A stretch of 64,000 nt of DNA from Tubulanus polymorphus. Lineage: Eukaryota > Nemertea > Palaeonemertea > Tubulaniformes > Tubulanidae. How positions within the stretch are numbered: the stretch's first letter is position 1; each line of letters opens with the position of its first letter. Below the pieces are notes generated by a model. It did no database searches. It saw nothing but the letters and a program-made list of their open reading frames with translations, and was not told the DNA's origin. Of the stretch, positions 1 to 9,461 are shown in pieces. Both the position numbers and the translations under genes were made by a program. Where the stretch lies: positions 7,988,850 through 8,052,849 of the forward strand of contig NC_134029.1 of NCBI RefSeq assembly GCF_964204645.1. The letters run 5' to 3'.

Positions 1-1343
1 GATTTGTCCTAAAATGAATACGTAAAATATCAATATGCGTCGAAATAGAGACCAAATGAGTCTGCATTAAGATTTATCGAAATATAAATTTGAAATGTCA
101 CTGAGCGAATTATCCTGAATGAGGGCTTCCAGATCCCCCTTTCGTAACTCGAGGATAGTACCCCTTTTTAGCGATCATTGCCCCTTATTTCGGGTGCTAC
201 CCTTCAAGCTCTGGATCCGCCCTTGTGGAGGGAGACTATAAAATACCTCTTATTTGCAATCAACAGAAAATACAAACTTGGCTGAATGAAATATAACAAA
301 GTTACTAACAATACATATATGTACACTATTTACCACATACTAATTATTGGAGGTATATATACATCTAAACCTTTCTTTATGAATTTTGCAAAGTGGATTG
401 TAGGATTTTTCAGAATATCATTAATTAGATTGTAATTAAAAATAAAATGTAATTCATCGCCTAAAACATCACAAGCGGAACATAATCTTTCATTTCTATT
501 TAACTGAAAGTGTGATAATTCATTTACAGGCAAAAGGTACCCAATTCTGAATTCGAATAAGTTTATTACTAACCTGCATGATGTGACGTTCCCATCGACG
601 GTCGTTTGGCGAATCTTCAAAAACAAATTCGCCTATTATATAGTTGTTTGAATCAGATAAAAAAATACGATATGATAAACAGCTACGAAACACAACTGGT
701 TATCAACTTCCCATCTTGCGAGTCTATCCGCCTCAGAAGATTTGTATTCAGCGATATTCAAATATGGCGATACCGATATTTGAATATCATCACCATCGAG
801 AATCTATTGGAATATATAAATGTAAAACAGGATTCTGAAGACTTGAAATATATTTGAAGTGTCTGTGTTGTCACGATATTCGGCTTTTTTCAAAGAATCG
901 ACTAAACTTGCAAAAAACTAAGATAATTTCAGCCTTCGGCAATTATCGGCAATAGGCACCTAAAGAACGCCTTTTCCTAAATGTTCACGGAACTACAAAA
1001 AAAGGACACCGTCCATTCCAAGACAACAAAGGCAAAAAATAAAAAATATACAAATAAACGGAATATTTTATCAAGACAGAATATAATAGACCTTATTCAC
1101 TGATATCATGAGTACTATTCACATGCGTCATATTGGCCGTCAACTGCGACTTCTATACTTCAGATAGTTGCTTGCGCTTGGCAGCCAGTATGACGCGATG
1201 TGACTTCAGACGAACAGGGTTTATTATATATATGCGACACATAAACATATCATAAACATATATAGGTCAATATCAGCGCAGCGTCAACGTGTACATTGCC
1301 CATTACTGTTATATTGATCAACACTGAATCATATATATCAAAC
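1..1343. other. Upstream flank of acetyltransferase copy 1
   Basis: No gene recognised. Positions 1-118 resemble 10086-10203, the flank of copy 3 (shared words such as TCTGCATTA and TTTGAAATGTCACT), so the duplicated unit begins at or before the window edge. Positions 121-224 are a degenerate piece of the GGATCCGCCCCT-ended repeat seen complete at 36914-37758. About 1.1 kb present here is missing from the copy 3 flank. Short open frames at 330-626 (minus) and 606-857 (plus) have no recognisable domain and are treated as chance. Confidence 0.5.
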
Positions 1344-2529
1344 ATGTCTGAGTATAAGATACGAAAAGCGGTAAAAGAGGACTGCAAATGTATCCTCGGT
1401 TACATTAAGGTAAGGAAACGATAACCTTCGACAAGAGATTCAGATAAGGTACTTGCACCTTAGTGATTGAACGCGTCAATTCTGTCGTATGATTCAATTT
1501 TCATTCAATGATTATACGTTCCGTTTGTTATGTGTTGGATTATTTGCAGGAATTAGCAGAATTTGAAAAAATGTTGGACGATGTGAAGATATCGTCTGAA
1601 GGTATGTTTTTATGATATATTATACAATATCACATTTTTGTTTCTCGCTTGATAGATATATAGACCTTTAAATGCATGAAAAACGGTATTCATAGCACTT
1701 GACGTGCATCAGCCCAGCTATACATGCAGATTCGTTTATATTTCAATTCAGATTTAGAGCGAGATGGATTCGGTGATAAACCGCTTTACCAATGCCTAGT
1801 GGCGGAGGAAAATACAGGTAAAATACAACATCTAATGAACTATAGAGTGGAACCTCGTTACAACGAACTTCACCGGACCAGAAAATATGTTCGTTAGAAA
1901 CGATAGTTCGTTAAAATCAGTGTGAAATTGATTACATTTTCTTACTTGAGATGAAATTTTATAATTGTTATATCCGATGAATCGTTGTATTCGAGTTCTT
2001 TATAATGGGGTTTCACCGCAAATACTAACATTGAATATACACACAGTTCTACGTGTACTAATTTTTTGATAACCGTATGGTAATTAATTGTAGGCAATAA
2101 AGTAGTGGCTTACTGCTTTTACTATCCCATGTATTCGACATTTGCGGGACGGTCGATTTACTTAGAAGATTTATACGTAACGCCCGAGCATAGGGGGTTT
2201 CGTTTAGCTTCTAGTCTAATCCGTCATTTGAGCAAGGTAAGAATTAAGCCATTTGACGCTGGTTCCAAGATCGTTGACTCTATCTAACCTGACTCTAACC
2301 TAACCAAAAGACCAACCAATCCTTGTAGATCGAGCTGGAAAAAGGGTGCGCAAAAATCAGATTCGCCGTACTGGAATGGAATGAAAGAGCGTATGAAATT
2401 TACAAATATCTGGAAGCGGATGATCTCACGGAAGCGGAACGATGGCGTTTCATGACGTGGAATCAGGAGGCAGTCAAAAAATTGGCGTCTGTCGAACTTC
2501 CTCCAAATATACACGTCGACATGCAATAA
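1344..2529 (+). CDS. SAT1-like: Diamine N-acetyltransferase (SSAT-like), intact five-exon copy 1
   Basis: A GNAT-fold acetyltransferase of the spermidine/spermine (or thialysine) N-acetyltransferase family, expected to move acetyl groups from acetyl-CoA to polyamines or similar amines in the cytosol. Exons are 1344-1409, 1550-1601, 1752-1817, 2094-2236 and 2329-2529. All junctions are GT-AG, phases match, and the product is 175 residues (family about 170). Family landmarks are the start MSEYKIRKAVKEDC, YIKELAEFE across the first junction, DGFGDKPLYQCLVAEE, IYLEDLYVTPEHRGF (acetyl-CoA strand and loop) and VLEWNERAYEIYKYLEADDL near the end. The start is the first ATG, with the family's usual N-terminus. 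The acetyl-CoA loop reads RGFRLA where SSATs have RGFGIG, so one glycine is replaced. Intron 3 carries a pogo-like MITE and the 3' flank a long hairpin. Family is secure; exact substrate is not. Confidence 0.9.
1845..2020. mobile_element. Tigger/pogo-like MITE in intron 3 of copy 1
   Basis: Starts GAGTGGAACCTCGTTACAAC and ends with the degenerate complement GGGGTTTCACCGC. Internal GTTCGTTAGAAACGA/TTCGTT motifs match the copies at 3484-3664 and 5468-5618. CAGTGGAACC-type ends next to TA are typical of non-autonomous pogo/Tigger elements. No transposase. Confidence 0.6.
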
Positions 2530-2537
2530 TCTACGCC

Positions 2538-2662
2538 TTTATTAAAACATATAAGGGATATTTCGGGTGGTTACTACCACCCTTCTTCAGTCTAAAAATG
2601 ATTTTTAGACTGAAGAAGGGTGGTAGTAACCACCCGAAATAGCCCTTATATGTTTTAATAAA
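2538..2662. repeat. Near-perfect 62-bp inverted repeat (hairpin) in 3' flank of copy 1
   Basis: Arms 2538-2599 and 2601-2662 are reverse complements with one mismatch and a single-base centre (G2600). The right arm ends in AATAAA. The hairpin starts 9 bp after the stop codon and is absent from copies 2 and 3, so it was inserted or arose after duplication. Such near identity implies recent origin or gene conversion. Confidence 0.9.
2657..2662 (+). terminator. Candidate poly(A) signal AATAAA for copy 1
   Basis: AATAAA 128 bp after the stop codon, formed by the last six bases of the hairpin right arm. If used, the whole hairpin would lie in the mRNA 3' UTR. Inference from position only. Confidence 0.45.
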
Positions 2663-3483
2663 CATTTTATCATCTAATTCTTTTATTGTGGGATTTTACT
2701 CGTATCGTTTTATCACGGATATTGTGATATACCATTGATTAATCTACGTCTATTGTGATTAATATTTTGCAATAAACGTTTCTTTTTTTCGTGAATCTCA
2801 ATCTTCTTATCATTACCTATTAAGGACGTACGTATAAGTATTACAAGGTTTAGATAATCTAGCCATGATCTGTTAGTCGAAACTGGACGCTGGGCCAGAC
2901 CCAAGATACCATATGATATAATAATCGTATTTGCAGATGTTGTGATCTGATTGAAGTTGAGGACGAGTACCATTTTGCCTTAATATCTTCTGCATACTCT
3001 GGCTTAAGACTAAGTTATATACCGAGAACGTACTGGACAAACCCGAAGAAAGAAAATTCATCCACTTAATTTCCAGTACAAGTAAATCATACAATCTTTC
3101 CACTTTTCCTAGGAAAGCCTTTGATATACATCTCCAACTAATGAAGGGGTAATCTAATTATGTGCTGTGTGACCACATAGATGCACATCATGTATTCAAT
3201 GCATTTATATACTTGAATTATCTTCATGTATCCGCCATACAGTATTACGTAATTGTGTTGTATCATAGAAAAATTTGTTTTTTGATATATTAAACTTATA
3301 ATGATAATAATATATTTCATTATGACATCTTATATACCTATAAGTACCTTTTAAATGACGCTTACGGATGCACGCGTGTCTCACAATTCGCTGCCAGCCT
3401 ATGGGGGTGTCAAATTTTTGACTTGTTTTAAAAAAACGTCTTGTTTGAGATATGATTTACCATCTACAACTTCCTTACAATTA
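2663..3483. other. Spacer between copy 1 and the transposon cluster
   Basis: No gene. The piece around 2780-2810 and the piece 3325-3460 both match the 3' flank of copy 2 (8140-8330: TTCTTCTTAT, GCCAGCCTATG, CTTGTTTGAGATAT). About 500 bp between them is extra in copy 1, so this is an interrupted part of the duplicated unit. Confidence 0.5.
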
Positions 3484-3664
3484 CGGTGGAACCTCGTTAC
3501 AACGAACTTCACGGGACCAAAAAATATGTTCGTTGTAACCAATATTTCGTTTCATCCAGTATGAAAATGATTAAATTTTCTTACTTGGAATGAAAATCAT
3601 AATCTATATTTGTTATATCCGGATGAATCGTTGTATCCGAATTCGTTATAACGAGGTTGCACTG
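3484..3664. mobile_element. Tigger/pogo-like MITE with TA duplication
   Basis: Begins CGGTGGAACCTCGTTACAAC and ends TTATAACGAGGTTGCACTG, flanked on both sides by TA. Internally similar to 1845-2020 and, reversed, to 5468-5618. Short and without coding capacity. Confidence 0.7.
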
Positions 3665-3764
3665 TAATTCCAACGCAAAATAAAATACATTGTTGTCTCC
3701 AGCTCCCATATCAGCGGTAACTCTGTTGGGCGATAACCACCAAAATATAGCATTACTTCGAAAG

Positions 3765-3915
3765 ATGGTGAAAAGATGATGAAAAGATAGTGAAATGATG
3801 ATAAAAAGATAGTGAAATGATGATAAAAAGATAGTGAAATGATGATGAAAAGATGAAACGATGGAAAGGTGAAACAATGAAAAGGTAAAACGATAGTAAG
3901 GTGAAACGATGAACA
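3765..3915. repeat. Degenerate GATGAAAAGATAGTGAAAT tandem repeat
   Basis: Irregular tandem copies of a GATGATGAAAAGATAGTGAAA-type unit. The reverse complement lies at 5275-5437, so together with the neighbouring MITEs the two blocks form a large inverted repeat. Confidence 0.75.
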
Positions 3916-4090
3916 AGCGAAACGATGGAAAGACGTTGGAAGATGATAATTAAAAAGGTTATTATGTACCAGCTATAGTAATTTAATGTGGTGTTAGAGA
4001 CACAGCCGTTCAAGTTGAAGTTCAAATTTATTTCACAGAAAGCATGACAGGCTATGTACACAGGTTGAGAGAAAACAAACAATAAAATTT

Positions 4091-4581
4091 GGGTGTCACT
4101 AAACCTAAGACCCCCTAAACCTAAGACCTAAGACCCGTTAGGTCTTATGTTTAGGGGGTCTTAAACAAAAAATAGATAAACGGTGGCCAAACATAACCTC
4201 TTTGCGATACGGCATGAAGTAGCAGCTCAGATAGTTCGAAGACGAGATATTTGGGGGTCTTAGGTTTAGTATATTATATATAGGTGTCACTAAACCTAAG
4301 ACCCATAAACCTAAGACCCGACTCTAAATCATTATTTGTGTACGTAAGACTATTCAAAATGGTTCTAATATATAGATATTAGTTAAAATGATCCATCGAT
4401 GGCCTATTTAAATTTGGTTCATTTATCAGAGACGAGATATTTGGGGGTCTTAGGTTTATGGGTCTTAGGTTTAGTATATCATATATAGGTGTCACTAAAC
4501 CTAAGACCCCCTAATCATAAGACCTAACGGGTCTTAGGTCTTAGGTCTTAGGTTTAGGGGGTCTTAGGTTTAGTGACACCC
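4091..4581. mobile_element. Foldback MITE with GGGTGTCACTAAACC ends and 10-bp target duplication
   Basis: Terminal inverted repeats GGGTGTCACTAAACCTAAGA (4091) and the complement ending GGTTTAGTGACACCC (4581). The exact 10-bp repeat AATAAAATTT lies on both sides (4081-4090 and 4582-4591). Inside, CCTAAGACC/GGTCTTAGG units recur in both orientations, and further copies of the terminal motif at 4283 and 4488 suggest nested or rearranged copies. A 9-10 bp duplication is known from Mutator-like elements, but no transposase is present to confirm the class. Confidence 0.8.
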
Positions 4582-5274
4582 AATAAAATTTAAAATTGTT
4601 TTAAACAAAGCTCAATTATAAAGAGAGAGAGAGAGAGAACAGTAGCTTTCAGTGTGGGCCAAGCAAAGCCTTTAGGCCGCTGTCGCAAGCACCCAGGGAA
4701 CAAACGAAAGGGAAATGAAGAAACAAAGGGGAAGGAAATGAGAGTTGATGATTTTTGATAATTCGTTAAGTTTCCCAAGTCTCTGTTTATAACGCATGCG
4801 CATTAGTAAGTGTTGGAAGTTCAGAAATTGTTATCGTGCGCATGCGTCACTACGTATGTATTTTTTTCTAAACTGGGTCATGTCAGTACGGTGAAATGAA
4901 CCTGCGTGAACTTTTGCAACGCGAAGTGGCAGTTTGTTTGGTCACTTAAGAGGATCATTTGTATTTTTAGCCATAACAAGTGTTCAAATGATCTTGCTGT
5001 AAGCTGAAAATCTAAGATATATATCGGTATATTAAAATAAATGAATGTATTTTTCTATTACATATTCGGGATTCGAACCTAGCGCATACAAGTAAATCCT
5101 AGGGCTATTAAAGTTCATCATTTCATACTCGGGATGCTATATAACTTTTTTACACGGCAAACTATAAACCAGCGTCATTAAAATTCATGTCGTAACGCTT
5201 GAAATACAATCAGTTATTAATCACCTACAGTGACTTGTATAACTCATCAAAGTTCACATGTAGTGCCGCATTGT

Positions 5275-5437
5275 TTCACCTTTCCATCGTTTCATCTTTT
5301 CATCACCGTGTATCTTTAGTCTTTTTATCATCATTTTACTATCTTTTCATTATTTCACTATCTTTTATCATCATTCTACTATCTTTTCATCATCTTTTCA
5401 CTATCTTTTCATCATCTTTTTGTTATCTTTCAAATTA
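5275..5437. repeat. Tandem repeat, inverted partner of 3765-3915
   Basis: CATCATTTTACTATCTTTTC-type units. TTTCACCTTTCCATCG here is the complement of CGATGGAAAGGTGAAA near 3858, and the following GGTGGTTATCGCCC complements GGGCGATAACCACC near 3728. Confidence 0.75.
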
Positions 5438-5467
5438 ATGCTATATTTTGGTGGTTATCGCCCGCTA

Positions 5468-5618
5468 TAGTGGAACCTCGGTAAAAAGAACTCGGATACA
5501 ACGATTCATCGGATACATGTATATAACAATTATGTATTTTCATACTGGATATAACGAACTATCGGTTATAACGTACAGATTTCCTGGTTCCGTGAAGTTC
5601 GTTGTAACGGTTCCGCTG
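5468..5618. mobile_element. Tigger/pogo-like MITE, inverted relative to 3484-3664
   Basis: Begins TAGTGGAACCTCGGT and ends AACGGTTCCGCTG, flanked by TA on each side. Internal GGTTCCGTGAAGTTCGTTGT is the complement of the start of the 3484-3664 copy. Confidence 0.65.
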
Positions 5619-5774
5619 TAACTATTTCTTCTCTCATTAGTTATCGCTTAATCTCGAAGCCTCCTATTCGTTTTCATAGTCTTTTCTACTCGTTTTTCAT
5701 TAGAAAGCACATTCCCTTCTCAATTTTGTCCTATGGTCATAGTTTTTGTTTTGTTCGCCAATATTTTGAAACCA

Positions 5775-5945
5775 TGGAGTGGCGGAGTGGCGCACTTGGT
5801 ATGGTCAATCCAGGGTTTATGGGTTCAAACCCTGGTGGCGACAGAGTTTCTTGGACGAATCTCTCTTGGGAAAAACAATTGGGAAAAAGAAACATCGAAC
5901 CCGCGTGGCGCTTAGCAGGTTTAGCCGTAATCACTGCGAGCACAT
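5775..5945 (+). mobile_element. tRNA-derived SINE-like fragment
   Basis: Contains a polymerase III A-box-like GTGGCGCACTTGGT (about 5790) and a B-box-like GGGTTCAAACCCTGG (about 5823), spaced as in a tRNA, followed by a non-tRNA tail. It ends just before the acceptor of exon 3 of acetyltransferase copy 2, exactly where exons 1-2 and introns 1-2 are lost. It does not fold as a full tRNA, so a SINE is more likely than a tRNA gene. Confidence 0.45.
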
Positions 5946-6266
5946 TTCAGATTTAGAGCGAGATGGATTCGGCGATAAACCGCTTTACCAATGCCCGTAT
6001 GAACTGTACACTAAAATAAGACATATAGTTCATGCATACTTATTCTTTGATAACCGTATCGTCATACATTGCAGGCAATAAAGTAGTGGCTTACTGTTTT
6101 TATTATCCCGTGTATTCGTCATTTGCGGGACGGTCGGTTTACCTAGAAGATATATACGTAACGCCAGTGCATAGGGGATTTCACTTAGCTTCTAGTCTGA
6201 TCCGTCAGTTGAGTAAGGTAAGCGTTGTAAATGGTCATATGACGCTCTGTTCGCAAGATCTATTAA

Positions 6267-7703
6267 AGGGTAACTGACACTTTTTAAAAGATTTTCTACT
6301 TTTTACACTAAACGATATATTATAGTATACAATAAGGCTAGGTGATTTCATAATTGGACAAATCTTTTCAATCTAGTCAGAATTGATGATTTTGATGTTC
6401 GCGCACCTGTTCAGTGTATACATTGCTTCTGCTGAACGCGTGGTACTGTGTCTATTAATAGAACTACGTCACTAAAGTAACGGCTCGGAAATGATGTCTA
6501 TAGAAATGAATAGGAAATAAGCTACAAGAGCAATTCAACTTAATTTTATACCTATTTGGCATTCGAATTGAGACAAAATGCCTCTTGATTTTGAAAGTCT
6601 ACATATTAATGATTATACTTAACTGTTGAATGGACCATATCCGTTCCAACTAAGCGCAAAAATAGGATTTGAATAGCAATCCATGGCATTTTCTAGTAGA
6701 CAGCAGGGAACACGGATGTTTAAATCATCGTTTTGTAATATCATTTAGTGATAGTAAGTAAGATCATGGTTAGATCTAAGAATATTTTGACTAATGAACT
6801 GATGATGAAACTTAGACAGAATTAGCTGCAAGAATAATTTCAATTCTTTTCTTGAAATATACCTCGTATTGGTAGCGGCTTTGGTCACAAAATAAGAATA
6901 TTTCCTCATCCATCCTATTTTAAAACTTAGAAATAACATTTGTGAAAGATTTGTGATGTAATCTATCAAAACTCTTCTGCAGCGTGAAACTTTAATCGAA
7001 AAACATTATTCCTTTGAATATTTGTTGTAAAGCTGTAGAAATTTATGAAAGTTTTTGTAGAGTTTTGAAGTGTTAGTTTTAAAACTAGGCCTACTTAGTC
7101 TTAAATGACTTTGAAAAATAGTAAACGAATATGAATCTATTTATTCTTTAGCGAGATCGAAATCTGTGATTACATAAGACATTGTAGTATGCTTGTGGTG
7201 CTGAACTATAGGTGAACTATGGAGCAGCAGTAACAGTGCTGAGAGCTTAGCATAGTGTACTTTAAAATAGCTTCATAGCAGCGGATTGAAATCTGCATCT
7301 TCAATTTGATCGATTTAGCCTATTCAAATTACTCATTGATTCTTTGAAATAGGTTTATGCAATAGACAATAGATCCTTTTAACTCCCTGGCCAGTTTCAA
7401 AGCTGTAAAACAATCTGGCATTGAGATATAACAGAAAATACACGCAGTTTCCTCAAAATTCAACACATTTCTATAGACGCTATTTCTCAGCTCTGCCTGT
7501 AATGACGTTGCAGCGCGCACCTGCTGATTTAGCCGACGCTGAACAGTAAGCGATGTAAACAACGAAATGAGGTCAAAAATCTTGTTACAAAATCACAAAT
7601 TGCGCGTTAACTAAACATTTTGGAACAGAACGGTTGAAGATGAGTGTATAGATCAATAGAATACATCATATTTTGAAATAAAAAAAAAAGTGTCAGTTAC
7701 CCT
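6267..7703. mobile_element. Non-autonomous 1.44-kb DNA transposon with TTAA duplication
   Basis: Ends AGGGTAACTGACACTTTTT (6267) and AAAAAGTGTCAGTTACCCT (7703) are inverted repeats, flanked by TTAA at 6263-6266 and 7704-7707. Copy 3 lacks the block at the same point of its short intron, so this is an insertion. TTAA duplication is used by piggyBac and Kolobok elements. No transposase ORF is present inside. The longest frames (for example 6745-6969 and 7329-7562, minus) show no known domain. Confidence 0.85.
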
Positions 7704-7735
7704 TTAATATATAACCGGATGACCTAGTCAGTAAC

Positions 7736-7787
7736 CTGACTGTGGTTTAGTTTCCGGATCGGATATTTTCCCAAACCACAGTCAGGA
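7736..7787. repeat. Small hairpin near end of intron 4, copy 2
   Basis: CCTGACTGTGGTTT (about 7736) and AAACCACAGTCAGG (about 7774) are perfect complements separated by about 24 bases. Absent from copy 3. Probably a short inverted-repeat insertion. Confidence 0.6.
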
Positions 7788-8108
7788 ATGGGAAGGTCAT
7801 TTTTGTATGCAATCATTGGTATAAGCCCATCCGATTATAAAAAGCTTACCACCTACGATTAGGTAACTAACTACGGATGACCAAGACCATTATTGTATTA
7901 CTTGTAGATGGAGCTGGAAAATGGGTGCGCGGTTATAAGATGCACCGTACTGGAGTGGAATAAAAGAGCGTATGAAATGTATAAACTTCTGGAAGCGGAC
8001 GATCTCACGCAAACAATACAAAGGCGTTGCATGTCGTGGAATCGGGAAGCAATCCGAAAATTGGCGTCTGCCGAACTTCACCCGAATATACACGTCGACA
8101 TACAATAA

Positions 8109-8612
8109 CCTATAAGATTTTTTATCGGGAGTAAACGATTTTTTTTCGTGAATTTTATTCTTCTTATGACATCTGCGACACATGCGAACTGCATGCCACG
8201 TGTCATACAAATTTATTGTCATAATTCGCCAGCCTATGGTGGTATGAAACGTCCAACTTGTTTACAACTTGAATTACTCGTTAAGTTTACGGAAATGCCT
8301 TGTTTGAGATATCTAGAATTTGTGTTTTTGTAAGAATATCTTCACAGATAGTGATATCACCCTCAGGTATTCGCCATTCCTAGAGAATCATTAAAGTTTG
8401 AAGAGTCAATTCTTTAGCGCGATCTTTTTGTCGGTATCTTCCTCCACTTCATTCACGTCCAAGTAGATTCCTATACATTTGTGGCCTTGGCCATCATCAG
8501 ACGAATGCGGTGATGTGTCGAATGTCCTTTCGCTCCTCGAAATAAAAAGTCGATATTTTTCCATTAAAAGATCAGTTATGATTCTATTTCCGCTTTTCAA
8601 GTCTGTCTGTGT
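8109..8612. other. 3' flank of acetyltransferase copy 2
   Basis: No gene. Largely collinear with 11366-11837 behind copy 3 (for example ATCTTTTTGTCGGTATCTTC at 8420 and 11654), so it belongs to the duplicated unit. Confidence 0.6.
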
Positions 8613-8903
8613 TACGGAAGCCTCTAGGTGACATACAAGATAATTTTTTCACGATTTCGACTTACTATGTCGAATTCGATATTCGACTTATTATGTCGAA
8701 TTTCGAGTTTTCTTTTTATGTCGAATTTCGACTTAATTGTGACGAATTTTGTTATTTTCATGTAGACTTTCTATCTCGAAATTCGACATAAAAATAAGTC
8801 GAATTTCGACAAAATTAACTCGAATTTCGACTTATTATGTCGAATTTCGAGATAATAAGCCGAAATTGTGAAAAATATCTCGTATGTCACCTAGGCTACC
8901 GTA
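8613..8903. mobile_element. AATTTCGAC foldback element 1
   Basis: Inverted ends TACGGAAGCCTCTAGGTGAC and GTCACCTAGGCTACCGTA. The interior is built from AATTTCGACTTATTA/TAATAAGTCGAAATT palindromic units. Flanks are CTGTGT (8607-8612) and TTGTGT (8904-8909). The unfilled CTGTGT site is at 11838-11843 behind copy 3, so the element was inserted with a 6-bp duplication. No coding capacity. Confidence 0.85.
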
Positions 8904-8974
8904 TTGTGTCGACCAAAAAGCACGATAGAGGTTTGTAGTACACAATTGTTTTTAGGCTAGCAGAGACCAAATAC

Positions 8975-9455
8975 TACGGAAGCCCCTAGGTGACATATGA
9001 GATAATTTTTTTCATAATTTCGACTTATTAAGTCGAATTTCGACATAATAAGTCGAATTTCGACTTAATAAGTCGAATTTCGAGTTAATTAAGTTGAATT
9101 TCGAGTTTTATTTTCATGTCGAATTTCGACTTATTAAGTCGAAATTCGACTTGTTAAGTCGAAATTCGACTTAATAAGTCGAATTTCGACATAATAAGTC
9201 GAATTTCGTGTTAATTAAGTCGAAATTCGACATGAAAATGAAACTCGAAATTCGACTTAATTAACTCGAAATTCGACTTAATTAACACGAAATTCGACTT
9301 ATTATGTCAAATTTCAACTTAATTAACACGAAATTCGACTTATTGTGTCGAAATTTGACTTATTAAGTCGAAATTCGACTTATTATGTCGAAATTCGACT
9401 TAATAAGTCGAAATTGTGAAAAAACTTTCTCGTATGTCACCTAGGGGCTTCCGTA
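8975..9455. mobile_element. AATTTCGAC foldback element 2
   Basis: Ends TACGGAAGCCCCTAGGTGAC and GTCACCTAGGGGCTTCCGTA are perfect inverted repeats. The exact 6-bp duplication AAATAC lies at 8969-8974 and 9456-9461. The paralogous flank behind copy 3 has one AAATAC (11903-11908) followed by the same ATTGCAGGATATAC, i.e. the empty site. The interior is dense in GTCGAAATTCGAC/AATAAGTCG palindromes. Non-coding. Confidence 0.92.
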
Positions 9456-9461
9456 AAATAC

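Larger units (their letters stand above)
5951..8108 (+). pseudogene. SAT1-like: Acetyltransferase copy 2, 5'-truncated pseudogene
   Basis: Second unit of the SSAT-like array. Recognisable pieces are the first part of exon 3 (5951-5995, LERDGFGDKPLYQC, then loss of homology before its donor), complete exon 4 (6075-6217, with IYLEDIYVTPVHRGFHLAS) and complete exon 5 (7908-8108, ending NIHVDIQ and a stop). Exons 1 and 2 and the acceptor-side context are missing. A SINE-like fragment abuts exon 3 instead. The intron between exons 4 and 5 is enlarged by the element at 6267-7703. Exons 4 and 5 keep open frames and sites, so decay is recent or these exons are still spliced to something else. The cofactor loop is RGFHLA, again without the usual glycine. 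Confidence 0.85.

Noticed and set aside
3581-4082. Two minus-strand ORFs rich in Ser, Phe and His
   Set aside because: Translation of the GATGAAAAGATAG tandem repeat; the matching plus ORF at 5199-5438 is the same artefact in the inverted copy.
4091-4581. CCTAAG/TTAGG repeats suggesting interstitial telomere sequence
   Set aside because: The unit is CCTAAGACC with flanking target duplication, not (TTAGGG)n.
5057-5115. GGTTCGAATCC-like B box on the minus strand, possible tRNA
   Set aside because: No acceptor stem, D arm or anticodon arm could be formed; at most a SINE scrap.
8613-9455. Regularly spaced short palindromic repeats resembling a CRISPR array
   Set aside because: Units are AT-rich overlapping palindromes without unique spacers, bounded by inverted ends and target duplications, in an animal genome.
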